A program made the position numbers and the translations under genes. A DNA stretch of 5,063 nt. It comes from Actinomycetota bacterium. Its GTDB lineage: Bacteria; Actinomycetota; Thermoleophilia; Gaiellales; Gaiellaceae. The stretch is taken from positions 1 to 5,063 of the forward strand of contig VGCB01000251.1 in NCBI GenBank assembly GCA_016870235.1. Reading direction: 5' to 3'. Under the pieces are notes generated by a model. The model worked only from the letters and a program-made list of their open reading frames with translations. It was not told the DNA's origin and searched no databases. Of this stretch, positions 1 to 4,955 are shown one piece after another (the stretch's first letter is position 1; the number at the start of each line of letters is the position of its first letter).

Positions 1-305
1 TCGCCCGTCTTCACCTTCGCGGGCGCGATCGACCAGGCGAACTGTACGCCCGTGACTTTCACGACCTGCTTTCGCGGCCCCGCGCTCTCGCCGTAGGGCA
101 CGTAGAAGATCGTGCCCATCAGCAGCGCGAAGAGCGCGAGGATCATGATGATCAGCCAAGCGGTCTCACGGCGCGCGAACGTGGCCGTGTCGGGAGCGGC
201 GTCGTCCCGGCTTCGGGTCGACATGTACAGACCGAAGGCGATGGCCGCGCCGATCACGACGGTGATCGAGTACGCGACCGTGATGACGATCGCCGTATGA
301 CTCAT
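1..305 (-). CDS. Cytochrome c oxidase subunit II, N-terminal part (truncated by the window edge)
   Basis: This is the first 101 residues of a heme-copper oxidase subunit II (coxB/ctaC type), which carries electrons from cytochrome c (or quinol in some forms) to subunit I. Two hydrophobic helices are visible, residues about 5-28 and 48-70, joined by a charged loop (RSRDDAAPD), giving the usual N-terminal membrane hairpin. After it begins the periplasmic cupredoxin domain, with VVKVTGVQFAWSIAPAKVK at residues 81-99. This corresponds to the first beta strands of subunit II (VxxxxxQFxW) and resembles the short ba3-like or alternative subunit II families more than the long aa3 form. The CuA ligands would lie beyond the window, so whether it binds CuA cannot be seen. 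The ATG at 303-305 directly precedes the first helix and has AGGA eight bases upstream on the minus strand. Subunit I would be expected further left. Confidence 0.8.
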   Translation of the reverse strand, partial: MSHTAIVITVAYSITVVIGAAIAFGLYMSTRSRDDAAPDTATFARRETAWLIIMILALFALLMGTIFYVPYGESAGPRKQVVKVTGVQFAWSIAPAKVKTG

Positions 306-312
306 GCGGCCG

Positions 313-339
313 ATCCTAGGAACGGCGGTGAGGCGTCAA
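313..339 (-). promoter_or_regulatory. Candidate promoter / RBS for the oxidase subunit II gene
   Basis: On the minus strand TTGACG (339-334) is followed after 15 bases by TAGGAT (318-313), then 7 bases, then the ATG at 305. TTGACG is close to the -35 consensus and TAGGAT fits TANNNT, although 15 bp is a short spacing. The same TAGGAT contains AGGA (317-314) eight bases before the ATG, so it could instead be the ribosome binding site of a longer leader. The two readings exclude each other in part: the first implies a leaderless mRNA. Confidence 0.35.
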
Positions 340-343
340 CTGA

Positions 344-376
344 GCGGGTTCCCGCGTACCGCTGCGGGAAACCCGC
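344..376. promoter_or_regulatory. Twin short palindromes in the divergent oxidase/stress-protein promoter region
   Basis: GCGGG-TT-CCCGC (344-355) and GCGGG-AAA-CCCGC (364-376) are each self-complementary and start exactly 20 bp apart. The two also pair with each other almost perfectly as a larger inverted repeat with an 8-nt centre. The position between two divergent starts (305 minus, 435 plus) suits an operator for a dimeric regulator, with sites on the same DNA face at two helical turns. No T-tract follows on either strand, so it does not look like an intrinsic terminator. Which protein binds is unknown. Confidence 0.45.
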
Positions 377-434
377 AACGGTCTCAGGTAGTCAACCGAT
401 GCCCCTGCCGCGCGCCGGACCGCAGGCTGCGACG

Positions 435-917
435 ATGGGAGTGATCGTCCTCGCCACCGACGGCTCGGAGGCGGCGGGAGCGGCACTCGAGGAGGCGATC
501 GCGCTCGCGCGGGAGACGGGCGACACGCTCGCGGTGATCACCGTCTGGCGTGCGCTCCAGGACGACTTCGGGCTGGTCTTCCCGCCCGGGGCGCCGCTCG
601 AGGCGCTCCTCGACGCGGAGCGGCTCCACGCGGAGGCAACGCTCGCCGGCGCGGTCGCGCGTGCCGGCGAGGAGGGCGTCGAGGTGGAGGCACGACTCGC
701 CGCCGGCGACCCGGCGACCATGATCTGCGCCTTCGCCGACGAGGTCGGCGCGCGCCTGATCGCGATGGGGACGCGCGGCCACGGCCACGTCGTCAGCGTC
801 TTCGTGGGCAGCGTCTCCGCGGCAGTCGTGAAGCAGGCCCGGCGGCCGGTGATGATCGTGCCGGCACCGGCAGCGCGGCGGCCCGTGCACGCACGACGCG
901 CCGTTGCTGCGCGCTAG
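435..917 (+). CDS. Universal stress protein (UspA family), single domain
   Basis: A 160-residue cytoplasmic Usp-fold protein, the usual length for a single-domain member. It opens with the typical first strand and aspartate (MGVIVLATDGSEAA). Near the C-terminus it has the complete nucleotide-binding signature G-2x-G-9x-G-S, seen as GTRGHG followed after seven residues by VGS, and then the last strand RRPVMIVPAP. Family knowledge therefore predicts the ATP-binding subclass, which modulates stress survival, often under hypoxia or energy limitation in Actinobacteria. The ATG at 435 was chosen because it places the first strand at the N-terminus as in the family, and an AGG lies eight bases upstream. 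An in-frame ATG at 399 with AGGT nine bases upstream would add 12 residues (MPLPRAGPQAAT) and remains possible. The frame is open back to 297, but that part overlaps the oxidase start and lacks family similarity. The C-terminal tail (about 15 residues, Arg/Ala-rich) is an unconserved extension. It converges on the regulator gene, 20 bp away. Confidence 0.9.
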   Translation: MGVIVLATDGSEAAGAALEEAIALARETGDTLAVITVWRALQDDFGLVFPPGAPLEALLDAERLHAEATLAGAVARAGEEGVEVEARLAAGDPATMICAFADEVGARLIAMGTRGHGHVVSVFVGSVSAAVVKQARRPVMIVPAPAARRPVHARRAVAAR

Positions 918-937
918 CTCTCTCAGAGGGCAGGAGC

Positions 938-1621
938 CTAGAGACGGCCGTCGTCGGCCTGCGCCAGGTGGGCGACGCAGGCGCCCTCGCGCTCCCAGGG
1001 GTCGAGCGAACGCAGCTCGACGGCCGACCCCGCCTCCTCGAGCGCGCCGGCGACGAGACCCGCGTGGAAGCCGCACACGATGTCGGGGTGATCCTCGGCG
1101 ACGTCGCCGAAGGGACAGCGGTGCATGGCGATCGTGTCGTCTTCCTCGGAGGCGGCGAACCCGCGCTCGTCGAGGAGCGCGACGACGCGCGCGACAGGCG
1201 TGGCACCGGTCACGGCGCCGGCGACGACGAGCTGGCGCCCGGCCTGCCGGCCCGCCTTCTCGGCGAGCGTCGAGCCGTCGGCGAGCGGCTCGAGGACACC
1301 TGCGAGTGCCGCGGCGAGCAGCCGGTGCTCCTCCTCGGACGGGTCGCGCATCGCGTCGAACAGCCGCCGTGGCCGCCCGGGCCGGACGCGCTTCTCGAAC
1401 ACGGAGGTGACGAGACCCGCCTCCTCGAGGATCTGCAGGTGGCTGCGCACGGTGTTCGGATGGACGCCGAGCCCGTCAGCGAGCGCCGACACGTCCTTGG
1501 TCTGACCGCTGGCTCGAAGCAGCTGGTACAGCGTCGCGCGCGTCGGGTCGGCGAGCGCCCGGTGCACGAGCATGGAGCGGTCGGTCGGGACCGTCTCGGG
1601 ATGTCGTTCGTCGCGCGCCAT
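938..1621 (-). CDS. Winged-helix transcriptional regulator with cysteine-containing C-terminal domain (ArsR/SufR-like)
   Basis: A 227-residue DNA-binding regulator. Residues about 17-88 form an ArsR-type winged helix: LADPTRATLYQLL, the recognition region GVHPNTVRSHLQILEEAGLV, and a wing with RPGRPRRLF. The C-terminal half carries HRCPF...HPDIVCGFH (C169, C183; H167, H178, H186) and ACVAHL (C215, H218). This is the pattern of actinobacterial SufR-like regulators, whose cysteines hold an Fe-S cluster or a metal. Where many relatives have two adjacent cysteines near the end, this one has Ala-Cys, leaving three cysteines, so a fourth ligand would have to be a histidine or another residue. The cofactor is inferred, not shown. 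The ATG at 1621 has AGGT five bases upstream and directly precedes the conserved region. The gene lies 97 bp downstream of the two-component pair on the same strand but has its own promoter candidate. No suf genes are in the window, so its targets are unknown. Confidence 0.82.
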   Translation of the reverse strand: MARDERHPETVPTDRSMLVHRALADPTRATLYQLLRASGQTKDVSALADGLGVHPNTVRSHLQILEEAGLVTSVFEKRVRPGRPRRLFDAMRDPSEEEHRLLAAALAGVLEPLADGSTLAEKAGRQAGRQLVVAGAVTGATPVARVVALLDERGFAASEEDDTIAMHRCPFGDVAEDHPDIVCGFHAGLVAGALEEAGSAVELRSLDPWEREGACVAHLAQADDGRL

Positions 1622-1637
1622 GGTCGACCTGGAATGG

Positions 1638-1643
1638 ATAGTA
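1638..1643 (-). promoter_or_regulatory. Candidate -10 element for the SufR-like regulator gene
   Basis: On the minus strand TACTAT (1643-1638) matches the TANNNT -10 pattern and lies in one of the few AT-rich patches of the window. It is 16 bases upstream of the start codon at 1621, leaving a very short leader that contains AGGT at 1630-1627 as ribosome binding site. Only a weak -35 candidate, TTCCGG, is seen 18 bp further upstream. This supports separate transcription of the regulator from the two-component genes. Confidence 0.45.
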
Positions 1644-1683
1644 CGCTCTCGGGGCCGGGTGCCGGAAGACGGAGGAGCTGCCG

Positions 1684-1701
1684 CCCGGCCGGGGCGCCCC
1701 G
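1684..1701. other. GC palindromes after the response regulator gene
   Basis: CCCGGCCGGG (1684-1693) and CGGGGCGCCCCG (1690-1701) are overlapping perfect palindromes 18-35 bp beyond the response regulator stop codon. In RNA the second would give only a short stem (CGGG/CCCG with a GCGC loop), and no U-tract follows in the minus direction. It could slow transcription at the end of the two-component operon or be an operator upstream of the regulator gene. Chance occurrence in such GC-rich DNA is also plausible. Confidence 0.2.
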
Positions 1702-1718
1702 AAAGGCTCGATGTGCCT

Positions 1719-2357
1719 CTACTCGTCGAGCATGCCCTGCGCGAGGGCGTAGCGGACGAGCTCGGCGCGGGTGTTGAGACCGAGCTTCTGCATGATGTGC
1801 GCCCTGTGCGTCTCGGCCGTGCGAACCGAGATGTACAGCTGCTTCGCGATCTCCTGGTTCGTATGACCGAGCGCGAGGAGCCGGAGAACCTCGCGTTCGC
1901 GCTCAGACAGCGGATCCTCGGCGGCCCGGCGAGCGGCGTCGACCTCCGCCTGCGCGAGGCGCGCGCCGAGCATCGGGTGCACGTAGCGGCCGCCCGAGGC
2001 GACCTCTTTGACCGCCTGCACGAGCTCCGCGTCGGCGGCTTCCTTGAGCAGGTACCCGCTGGCTCCACCCGCGAACGCCTCGCGCACGTACGTGGGGTCG
2101 TCCTGCATCGAGAGCACGAGGATCCGCGCTCCCTTCGACGCCTCGACGATCTCGGCCGCGACCTCGAGCCCGCTGCGGCCCGGCATGACGACGTCGAGGA
2201 GGACGACGTCCGGCTTCTCGAGTCGCGCCGCACGAACGGCCTCGTCTGCGTTGCCCGCTTCGGCGACGACCTCGATGTCCTCCTCGCGCTCGAGCAGGAG
2301 GCGCAGGCCCGAGCGGACAACGGCGTGATCGTCGACGATGAGGATCCTGGTGGTCAT
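1719..2357 (-). CDS. Two-component response regulator, NarL/FixJ (LuxR-HTH) family
   Basis: A 212-residue response regulator, full length for the NarL family. The receiver domain (residues 3-120) has the acidic pair D9-D10, phosphoacceptor D55 in VVLLDVVMPG, S83 in the switch position (ILVLSM) and K105 in GYLLKEA. The LuxR-type helix-turn-helix (about 148-210) reads LSEREREVLRLLALGHTNQEIA, then the recognition helix RTAETHRAHIMQKL. All phosphorylation residues are present, so it should be an active phosphorylated transcription factor. Its ATG overlaps the TGA of the kinase gene (ATGA), and no Shine-Dalgarno is seen ahead of it, so translation probably depends on coupling to the kinase. The cognate sensor is therefore almost certainly the kinase at 2354-3970. 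The output domain resembles general NarL/LiaR-type regulators. DNA targets are unknown; the palindrome-bearing gaps at 344-376 and 3971-3990 are candidates to test. Confidence 0.95.
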   Translation of the reverse strand: MTTRILIVDDHAVVRSGLRLLLEREEDIEVVAEAGNADEAVRAARLEKPDVVLLDVVMPGRSGLEVAAEIVEASKGARILVLSMQDDPTYVREAFAGGASGYLLKEAADAELVQAVKEVASGGRYVHPMLGARLAQAEVDAARRAAEDPLSEREREVLRLLALGHTNQEIAKQLYISVRTAETHRAHIMQKLGLNTRAELVRYALAQGMLDE

Positions 2358-3970
2358 GGCACGGGGAGCTGCAGCTGGATCGTAGTGCCGGCGTCGGGCG
2401 AGGACTCGAGCGAGAAGGAGCCGCCGAGCAGGTCGACGCGCTCGCGCATGCCGACGAGGCCGAGGCCGCCGCCCGCGTGCGACGGCTCGAAGCCGCGCCC
2501 GTCGTCCTCGACGAGGATCGCGACGCTCGACGCCTTCCGCGTGAGCACGACGCTGAGATGGCGGGCGTCGGCGTGCTTGACCGCGTTCGTGAGCGCTTCT
2601 TGGACGATCCGGTAGACGGCCGTCTCGATCTCGGGCGGGAGCCGCGCGTCCCCGAGGCGCGCCTCGACCTGGACGTCGAGGCCGCTCGCCTCGCGCACGG
2701 TCTGCCCGAGGCGGCGAAGCGCCGGCACGAGCCCGAAGTCGTCGAGCGCGGACGGGCGGAGCTCGACCGCCAGGCGCCGGACGTCCTGCAGCGTCTCGAC
2801 GACGAGGTCGCGGAGATCGCGGATCGCGTGCCGTGCGTCGTCGAGGCTCGCCGCGCTCTCCGCGTTCGAGAGCTGGAGGAGGATCGACGTGAGCGCCTGG
2901 CCGGTCTCGTCGTGCAGCTCGCGGGCGAGCCGTTTGCGCTCGAGCTCCTGGGCGGCGACGGCACGGCGGAGCGCGTCGCGGCTGACGCGCTGCGACACGT
3001 TCACCGCCATCGCGGCGCGTCTCGCGAAGCTCTCGATCAGCCGTAGAGCCTCGTCGTCGAACCTCGGGTCGTCGCCCTCCCGGTCGACCGCGATGACGAC
3101 GCCGAGCGCCCGATCGCGCGCCAGGAGCGGCGCCACGACCTGGCTGCGCGCGCCGAGGCGCTCGGCGATCTCGCGGTCGATCTCTGGATCGGCGGCGACG
3201 TCGTCCGTCCGCTCGCTCCGGCCCCGGGCGACGACCGCTGCGCTCTTCGAGGCCCTGCCGACGACGAGCCCGGCGACGTCCGCGCCGGAGGAGGCCTCGA
3301 TCCGGAACGTGCCGTCCGGCTGCAGCAGCGCCACGGCGACGGCGCGCGCCTGGACGAGGCTCCGCGCCCGATCCGCGATCAGCTCGAGGAGCCGCTGCAG
3401 CTCCATCTCCTCGACGAGCGCCGCGGCGATCTCGTTCATCGACTCGAGCTGGCTCGACCAGCGGGTCGCCTGCCCGTACAGCCTCGCGTTCTCGATTGCG
3501 ACGGCGGCCTGGGCGGCGAGGAGCGTCACGATCTCCTCGTCCTCGCGGCTGAACTCCTCGCCGTCCGCCTTCTCGGTCAGGTAGAGGTTGCCGTAGGCGA
3601 CGCCGCGCAGGAGGATGGGGACGCCGAGGAACGAGCGCATCGGCGGATGGTTCGCGGGGAAGCCCACCGACCGCGAGTCGCTTGCGATCTCGCGGAGCCG
3701 CAGGGGCCGCGCGTCGTCGATCAGCGCTCCGAGGATCCCGCGGCCCTCGGGCAGATCGCCGATCGCATCGCGCGCCGCGTCGTCGAGGCCGTACGAGAGG
3801 AACCGCTCCAGCCGCCTCGGCCCCGTGCCGATCACGCCGAGGGCGGCGTAGCGGGCGCCGGTCAGCTCGGCCGCGATCTCGACGAGGCGGCCGAGGAGTC
3901 GATCGAGGTCGAGGTCGGACGCGAGCGCCATCCCGGCGTCGACCAGCGCGCGCTCCCGCGTGCGTGCCAT
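2354..3970 (-). CDS. Soluble sensor histidine kinase, GAF-GAF-HisKA_3-HATPase_c, DevS/DosT-like
   Basis: A 538-residue kinase without membrane segments, hence a cytosolic sensor. Order: GAF1 (about 20-165), GAF2 (about 190-325), HisKA_3 dimerisation domain with the phosphorylated histidine H353 in ARELHDETGQAL, and HATPase_c with N-box EALTNAVKHA (458-467), DDGRGF (489-494) and glycine-rich GGGLGLVGMRER (500-511). All catalytic elements are intact. GAF1 contains GFPANHPPMRSFLGVP and YGNLYLTEK, very similar to the heme-binding GAF of Mycobacterium DevS/DosT. H108 falls at the place of the DevS proximal heme ligand H149, and Y130 at distal Y171, with the same spacing of 22. Gas or redox sensing through heme is thus plausible but unproven, since many non-heme relatives share parts of this motif. 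The kinase core is the common ELHDxxGQ type rather than mycobacterial DLHDHVIQ. The ATG at 3970 leaves GAF1 complete but has no visible ribosome binding site. It overlaps the response regulator by 4 bp. Confidence 0.95.
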   Translation of the reverse strand: MARTRERALVDAGMALASDLDLDRLLGRLVEIAAELTGARYAALGVIGTGPRRLERFLSYGLDDAARDAIGDLPEGRGILGALIDDARPLRLREIASDSRSVGFPANHPPMRSFLGVPILLRGVAYGNLYLTEKADGEEFSREDEEIVTLLAAQAAVAIENARLYGQATRWSSQLESMNEIAAALVEEMELQRLLELIADRARSLVQARAVAVALLQPDGTFRIEASSGADVAGLVVGRASKSAAVVARGRSERTDDVAADPEIDREIAERLGARSQVVAPLLARDRALGVVIAVDREGDDPRFDDEALRLIESFARRAAMAVNVSQRVSRDALRRAVAAQELERKRLARELHDETGQALTSILLQLSNAESAASLDDARHAIRDLRDLVVETLQDVRRLAVELRPSALDDFGLVPALRRLGQTVREASGLDVQVEARLGDARLPPEIETAVYRIVQEALTNAVKHADARHLSVVLTRKASSVAILVEDDGRGFEPSHAGGGLGLVGMRERVDLLGGSFSLESSPDAGTTIQLQLPVP

Positions 3971-4029
3971 CTCGGGGTTGTACCCTCGAGATCGCCCGCG
4001 CCGTCGCAGCCTGCAGGCACACTGGCAGC
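3971..4029. promoter_or_regulatory. Divergent promoter region between sensor kinase and DsbA-like gene
   Basis: Only 59 bp separate two divergent start codons. On the minus strand TACAAC (3982-3977) occupies exactly -12 to -7 relative to the kinase ATG. On the plus strand CACACT (4018-4023) occupies -12 to -7 relative to the GTG at 4030. Both keep the -11 A, the second also the -7 T, and neither gene has a convincing Shine-Dalgarno sequence, which suits leaderless transcripts common in Actinobacteria. An imperfect palindrome at 3971-3990 (CTCGGGG...CCCTCGAG, one G/T mismatch in the outer seven pairs) covers the kinase -10 candidate and could be an operator. Confidence 0.35.
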
Positions 4030-4689
4030 GTGACGGGGCTGGGGAGATGCCTCCGGACGGGCGTCGCGGCCCTGGCGACGGCGGGGCTGCTGGCGGCCGC
4101 CGCCGCGGCTGCGGTCTCGTCGCCTGGCACCGCGATCCTGACCGGGATCCCGCAGAAGGGCACGGTGCTCGGCGACCCGGCGGCGCCGCTGACGCTCCTC
4201 CAGTACGAGGACCTCGGTTGCGAGCACTGCCTCGAGTTCATGGAGGCTGCGTTCCCGGCGATCGTCCGGGAGTACGTCCGCCCGGGCAAGCTGAAGGTCG
4301 ACTTCCGCGGCCTCGGGATCGTGACCCCGGCCTTGGAGCCGGCGCTCCGCTACGCCCTCGCCGCCGGCAGGCAGAACCGTCTCTGGCAGGTCGTCGCGCT
4401 CTACTACGAGAACCAGGGTCGGCTGAACGAGCTCGCCGACGACGCCGGGGTCACCCGGCTCGTGCGCGGCGTGAAGGGGCTCGACGTGCCGCGGCTCCTG
4501 CGCGACGCGCGGTCGGCCGCGGTGACGGGCCAGATCCGCGCCGTCGTCCGCGAGTCGGTCGCGCGCAAGGTGGAGGGCACGCCGTGGTTCCTCCTCCGCC
4601 GCGGCGCCGGACCGGTGACCCGGCTCGCGCCGGAGGCCTACGACGCCGAGTCCTTCCGGATGCTGCTCGACGAGGAGTTCCGTCGATAG
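4030..4689 (+). CDS. Exported DsbA-like thiol:disulfide oxidoreductase (thioredoxin fold)
   Basis: A 219-residue protein starting with GTG. Residues 6-30 form a signal peptide or N-terminal anchor: basic start (GRCLRTG), then a hydrophobic Ala/Leu-rich core. The mature part begins near SSPGTAIL and shows a DsbA/BdbD-like (Thioredoxin_4) fold: GDPAAPLTLLQYEDLGCEHC with active-site C64-E-H-C67, an alpha-helical insert (about 100-170), and the cis-proline loop VEGTPWFLL with P185. Such proteins act outside the membrane, oxidising or isomerising cysteine pairs, and in Actinobacteria often serve cytochrome or oxidase maturation. The usual dipeptide in this family is often PH; here it is EH, which should change the redox potential. 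The frame extends upstream into the kinase gene on the other strand but has no similarity there, so the GTG just before the signal peptide was chosen. AGG at 4015-4017 is too distant to be a good ribosome binding site. No DsbB or VKOR partner is seen. Confidence 0.88.
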   Translation: MTGLGRCLRTGVAALATAGLLAAAAAAAVSSPGTAILTGIPQKGTVLGDPAAPLTLLQYEDLGCEHCLEFMEAAFPAIVREYVRPGKLKVDFRGLGIVTPALEPALRYALAAGRQNRLWQVVALYYENQGRLNELADDAGVTRLVRGVKGLDVPRLLRDARSAAVTGQIRAVVRESVARKVEGTPWFLLRRGAGPVTRLAPEAYDAESFRMLLDEEFRR

Positions 4690-4741
4690 GAGACCGTCGT
4701 GGAGGGCGCGATCCGCTCCCGTGATCGGCGCCGACTCCGGA

Positions 4742-4835
4742 ACGCGTCTGGCTGAAGCCAGACGCGGAAAGGCAGATGCGTGACCCGAATCCCGGAGGGG
4801 TTCCCAAGGGGAACCCCGTTCCCCTGGCTTCAGGA
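4742..4835. repeat. Composite structured repeat, copy 1 (block A + 25-nt spacer + block B)
   Basis: Block A (4742-4768, 27 bp) is identical to 4956-4982. It forms a perfect 10-bp stem, CGCGTCTGGC (4743-4752) with GCCAGACGCG (4757-4766), around a TGAA loop. Block B (4794-4835, 42 bp) is identical to 5019-5060. It forms a 9-bp stem, GGGGTTCCC (4797-4805) with GGGAACCCC (4809-4817), or alternatively GGGGAAC (4808-4814) with GTTCCCC (4818-4824). The spacer 4769-4793 is unrelated to that of copy 2. Block A lies 53 bp after the DsbA-like stop codon and could help end that transcript, but no T-run follows it. Confidence 0.85.
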
Positions 4836-4837
4836 AA

Positions 4838-4853
4838 CGAGTCGCCCGACTCG
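4838..4853. repeat. Small hairpin between the repeat copies
   Basis: CGAGTC (4838-4843) and GACTCG (4848-4853) form a perfect 6-bp stem around a GCCC loop, three bases after block B of copy 1. It is not repeated after copy 2 within the visible sequence. No T-tract follows it. Confidence 0.45.
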
Positions 4854-4875
4854 AACCCCAGCCCTACCCGAGCGG

Positions 4876-4939
4876 GGCCGTGTTCTCGCGCGTCCGGTAC
4901 ATCGGTCCCACACCCCACCGGACGCGCGAGAACACGGCC
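4876..4939. repeat. Perfect 23-bp inverted repeat with 18-nt loop
   Basis: The arm 4876-4898 (starting GGCCGTGTTCTCGCG) is the exact reverse complement of 4917-4939 (ending CGCGAGAACACGGCC), with the 18-base loop 4899-4916. A stem of this length without a mismatch is far beyond chance in a window of this size. It sits between the two composite repeat copies. There is no T-run on either side, so it is not a canonical rho-independent terminator, though such a stem could stop polymerase in GC-rich Actinobacteria. It could also be a recombination or protein-binding site, or a small palindromic mobile repeat. Confidence 0.8.
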
Positions 4940-4955
4940 AAGCATTCAATCAAGG

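Noticed and set aside
390..395. Second TTGACT -35-like hexamer on the minus strand upstream of the oxidase gene
   Set aside because: No acceptable -10 hexamer lies 15-19 bp downstream; GTTTCC at the expected place does not fit.
297..434. N-terminal extension of the stress-protein frame back to an ATG at 297
   Set aside because: It would overlap the start of the oxidase gene, runs through the twin palindromes, and has no similarity to the family. The Usp fold begins at 435.
918..937. Possible terminator between the convergent stress-protein and regulator genes
   Set aside because: The 20-bp gap holds only CTCT-C-AGAG, too small to form a stable stem, and no T-tract.
384..1076. Minus-strand open frame of 230 codons across the stress-protein gene
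   Set aside because: It is antisense to a motif-complete Usp gene, overlaps the regulator's end, and has very Arg-rich low-complexity composition.
968..1777. Plus-strand open frame of 269 codons antisense to the SufR-like regulator
   Set aside because: It is the mirror of a gene with clear winged-helix and cysteine motifs. It shows no domain and no ribosome binding site.
1572..2615. Long plus-strand open frame of 347 codons
   Set aside because: It is antisense to the response regulator and to the end of the kinase gene, both with complete motifs. It has Arg/Glu-rich composition without domains, typical of open antisense frames in very GC-rich DNA.
2358..4289. Upstream continuation of the response regulator frame through the entire kinase gene (856 codons in total)
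   Set aside because: The added part is Arg/Pro/Ala-rich, out of frame with the kinase and without motifs. Absence of stops reflects high GC. The ATG at 2357 gives a full-length regulator and the classic ATGA coupling.
4451..4945. Minus-strand open frame of 164 codons across the repeat region
   Set aside because: It reads through the hairpin repeats and into the antisense of the DsbA-like gene, with no recognisable domain and no plausible upstream signals. The identical repeats explain its sequence.
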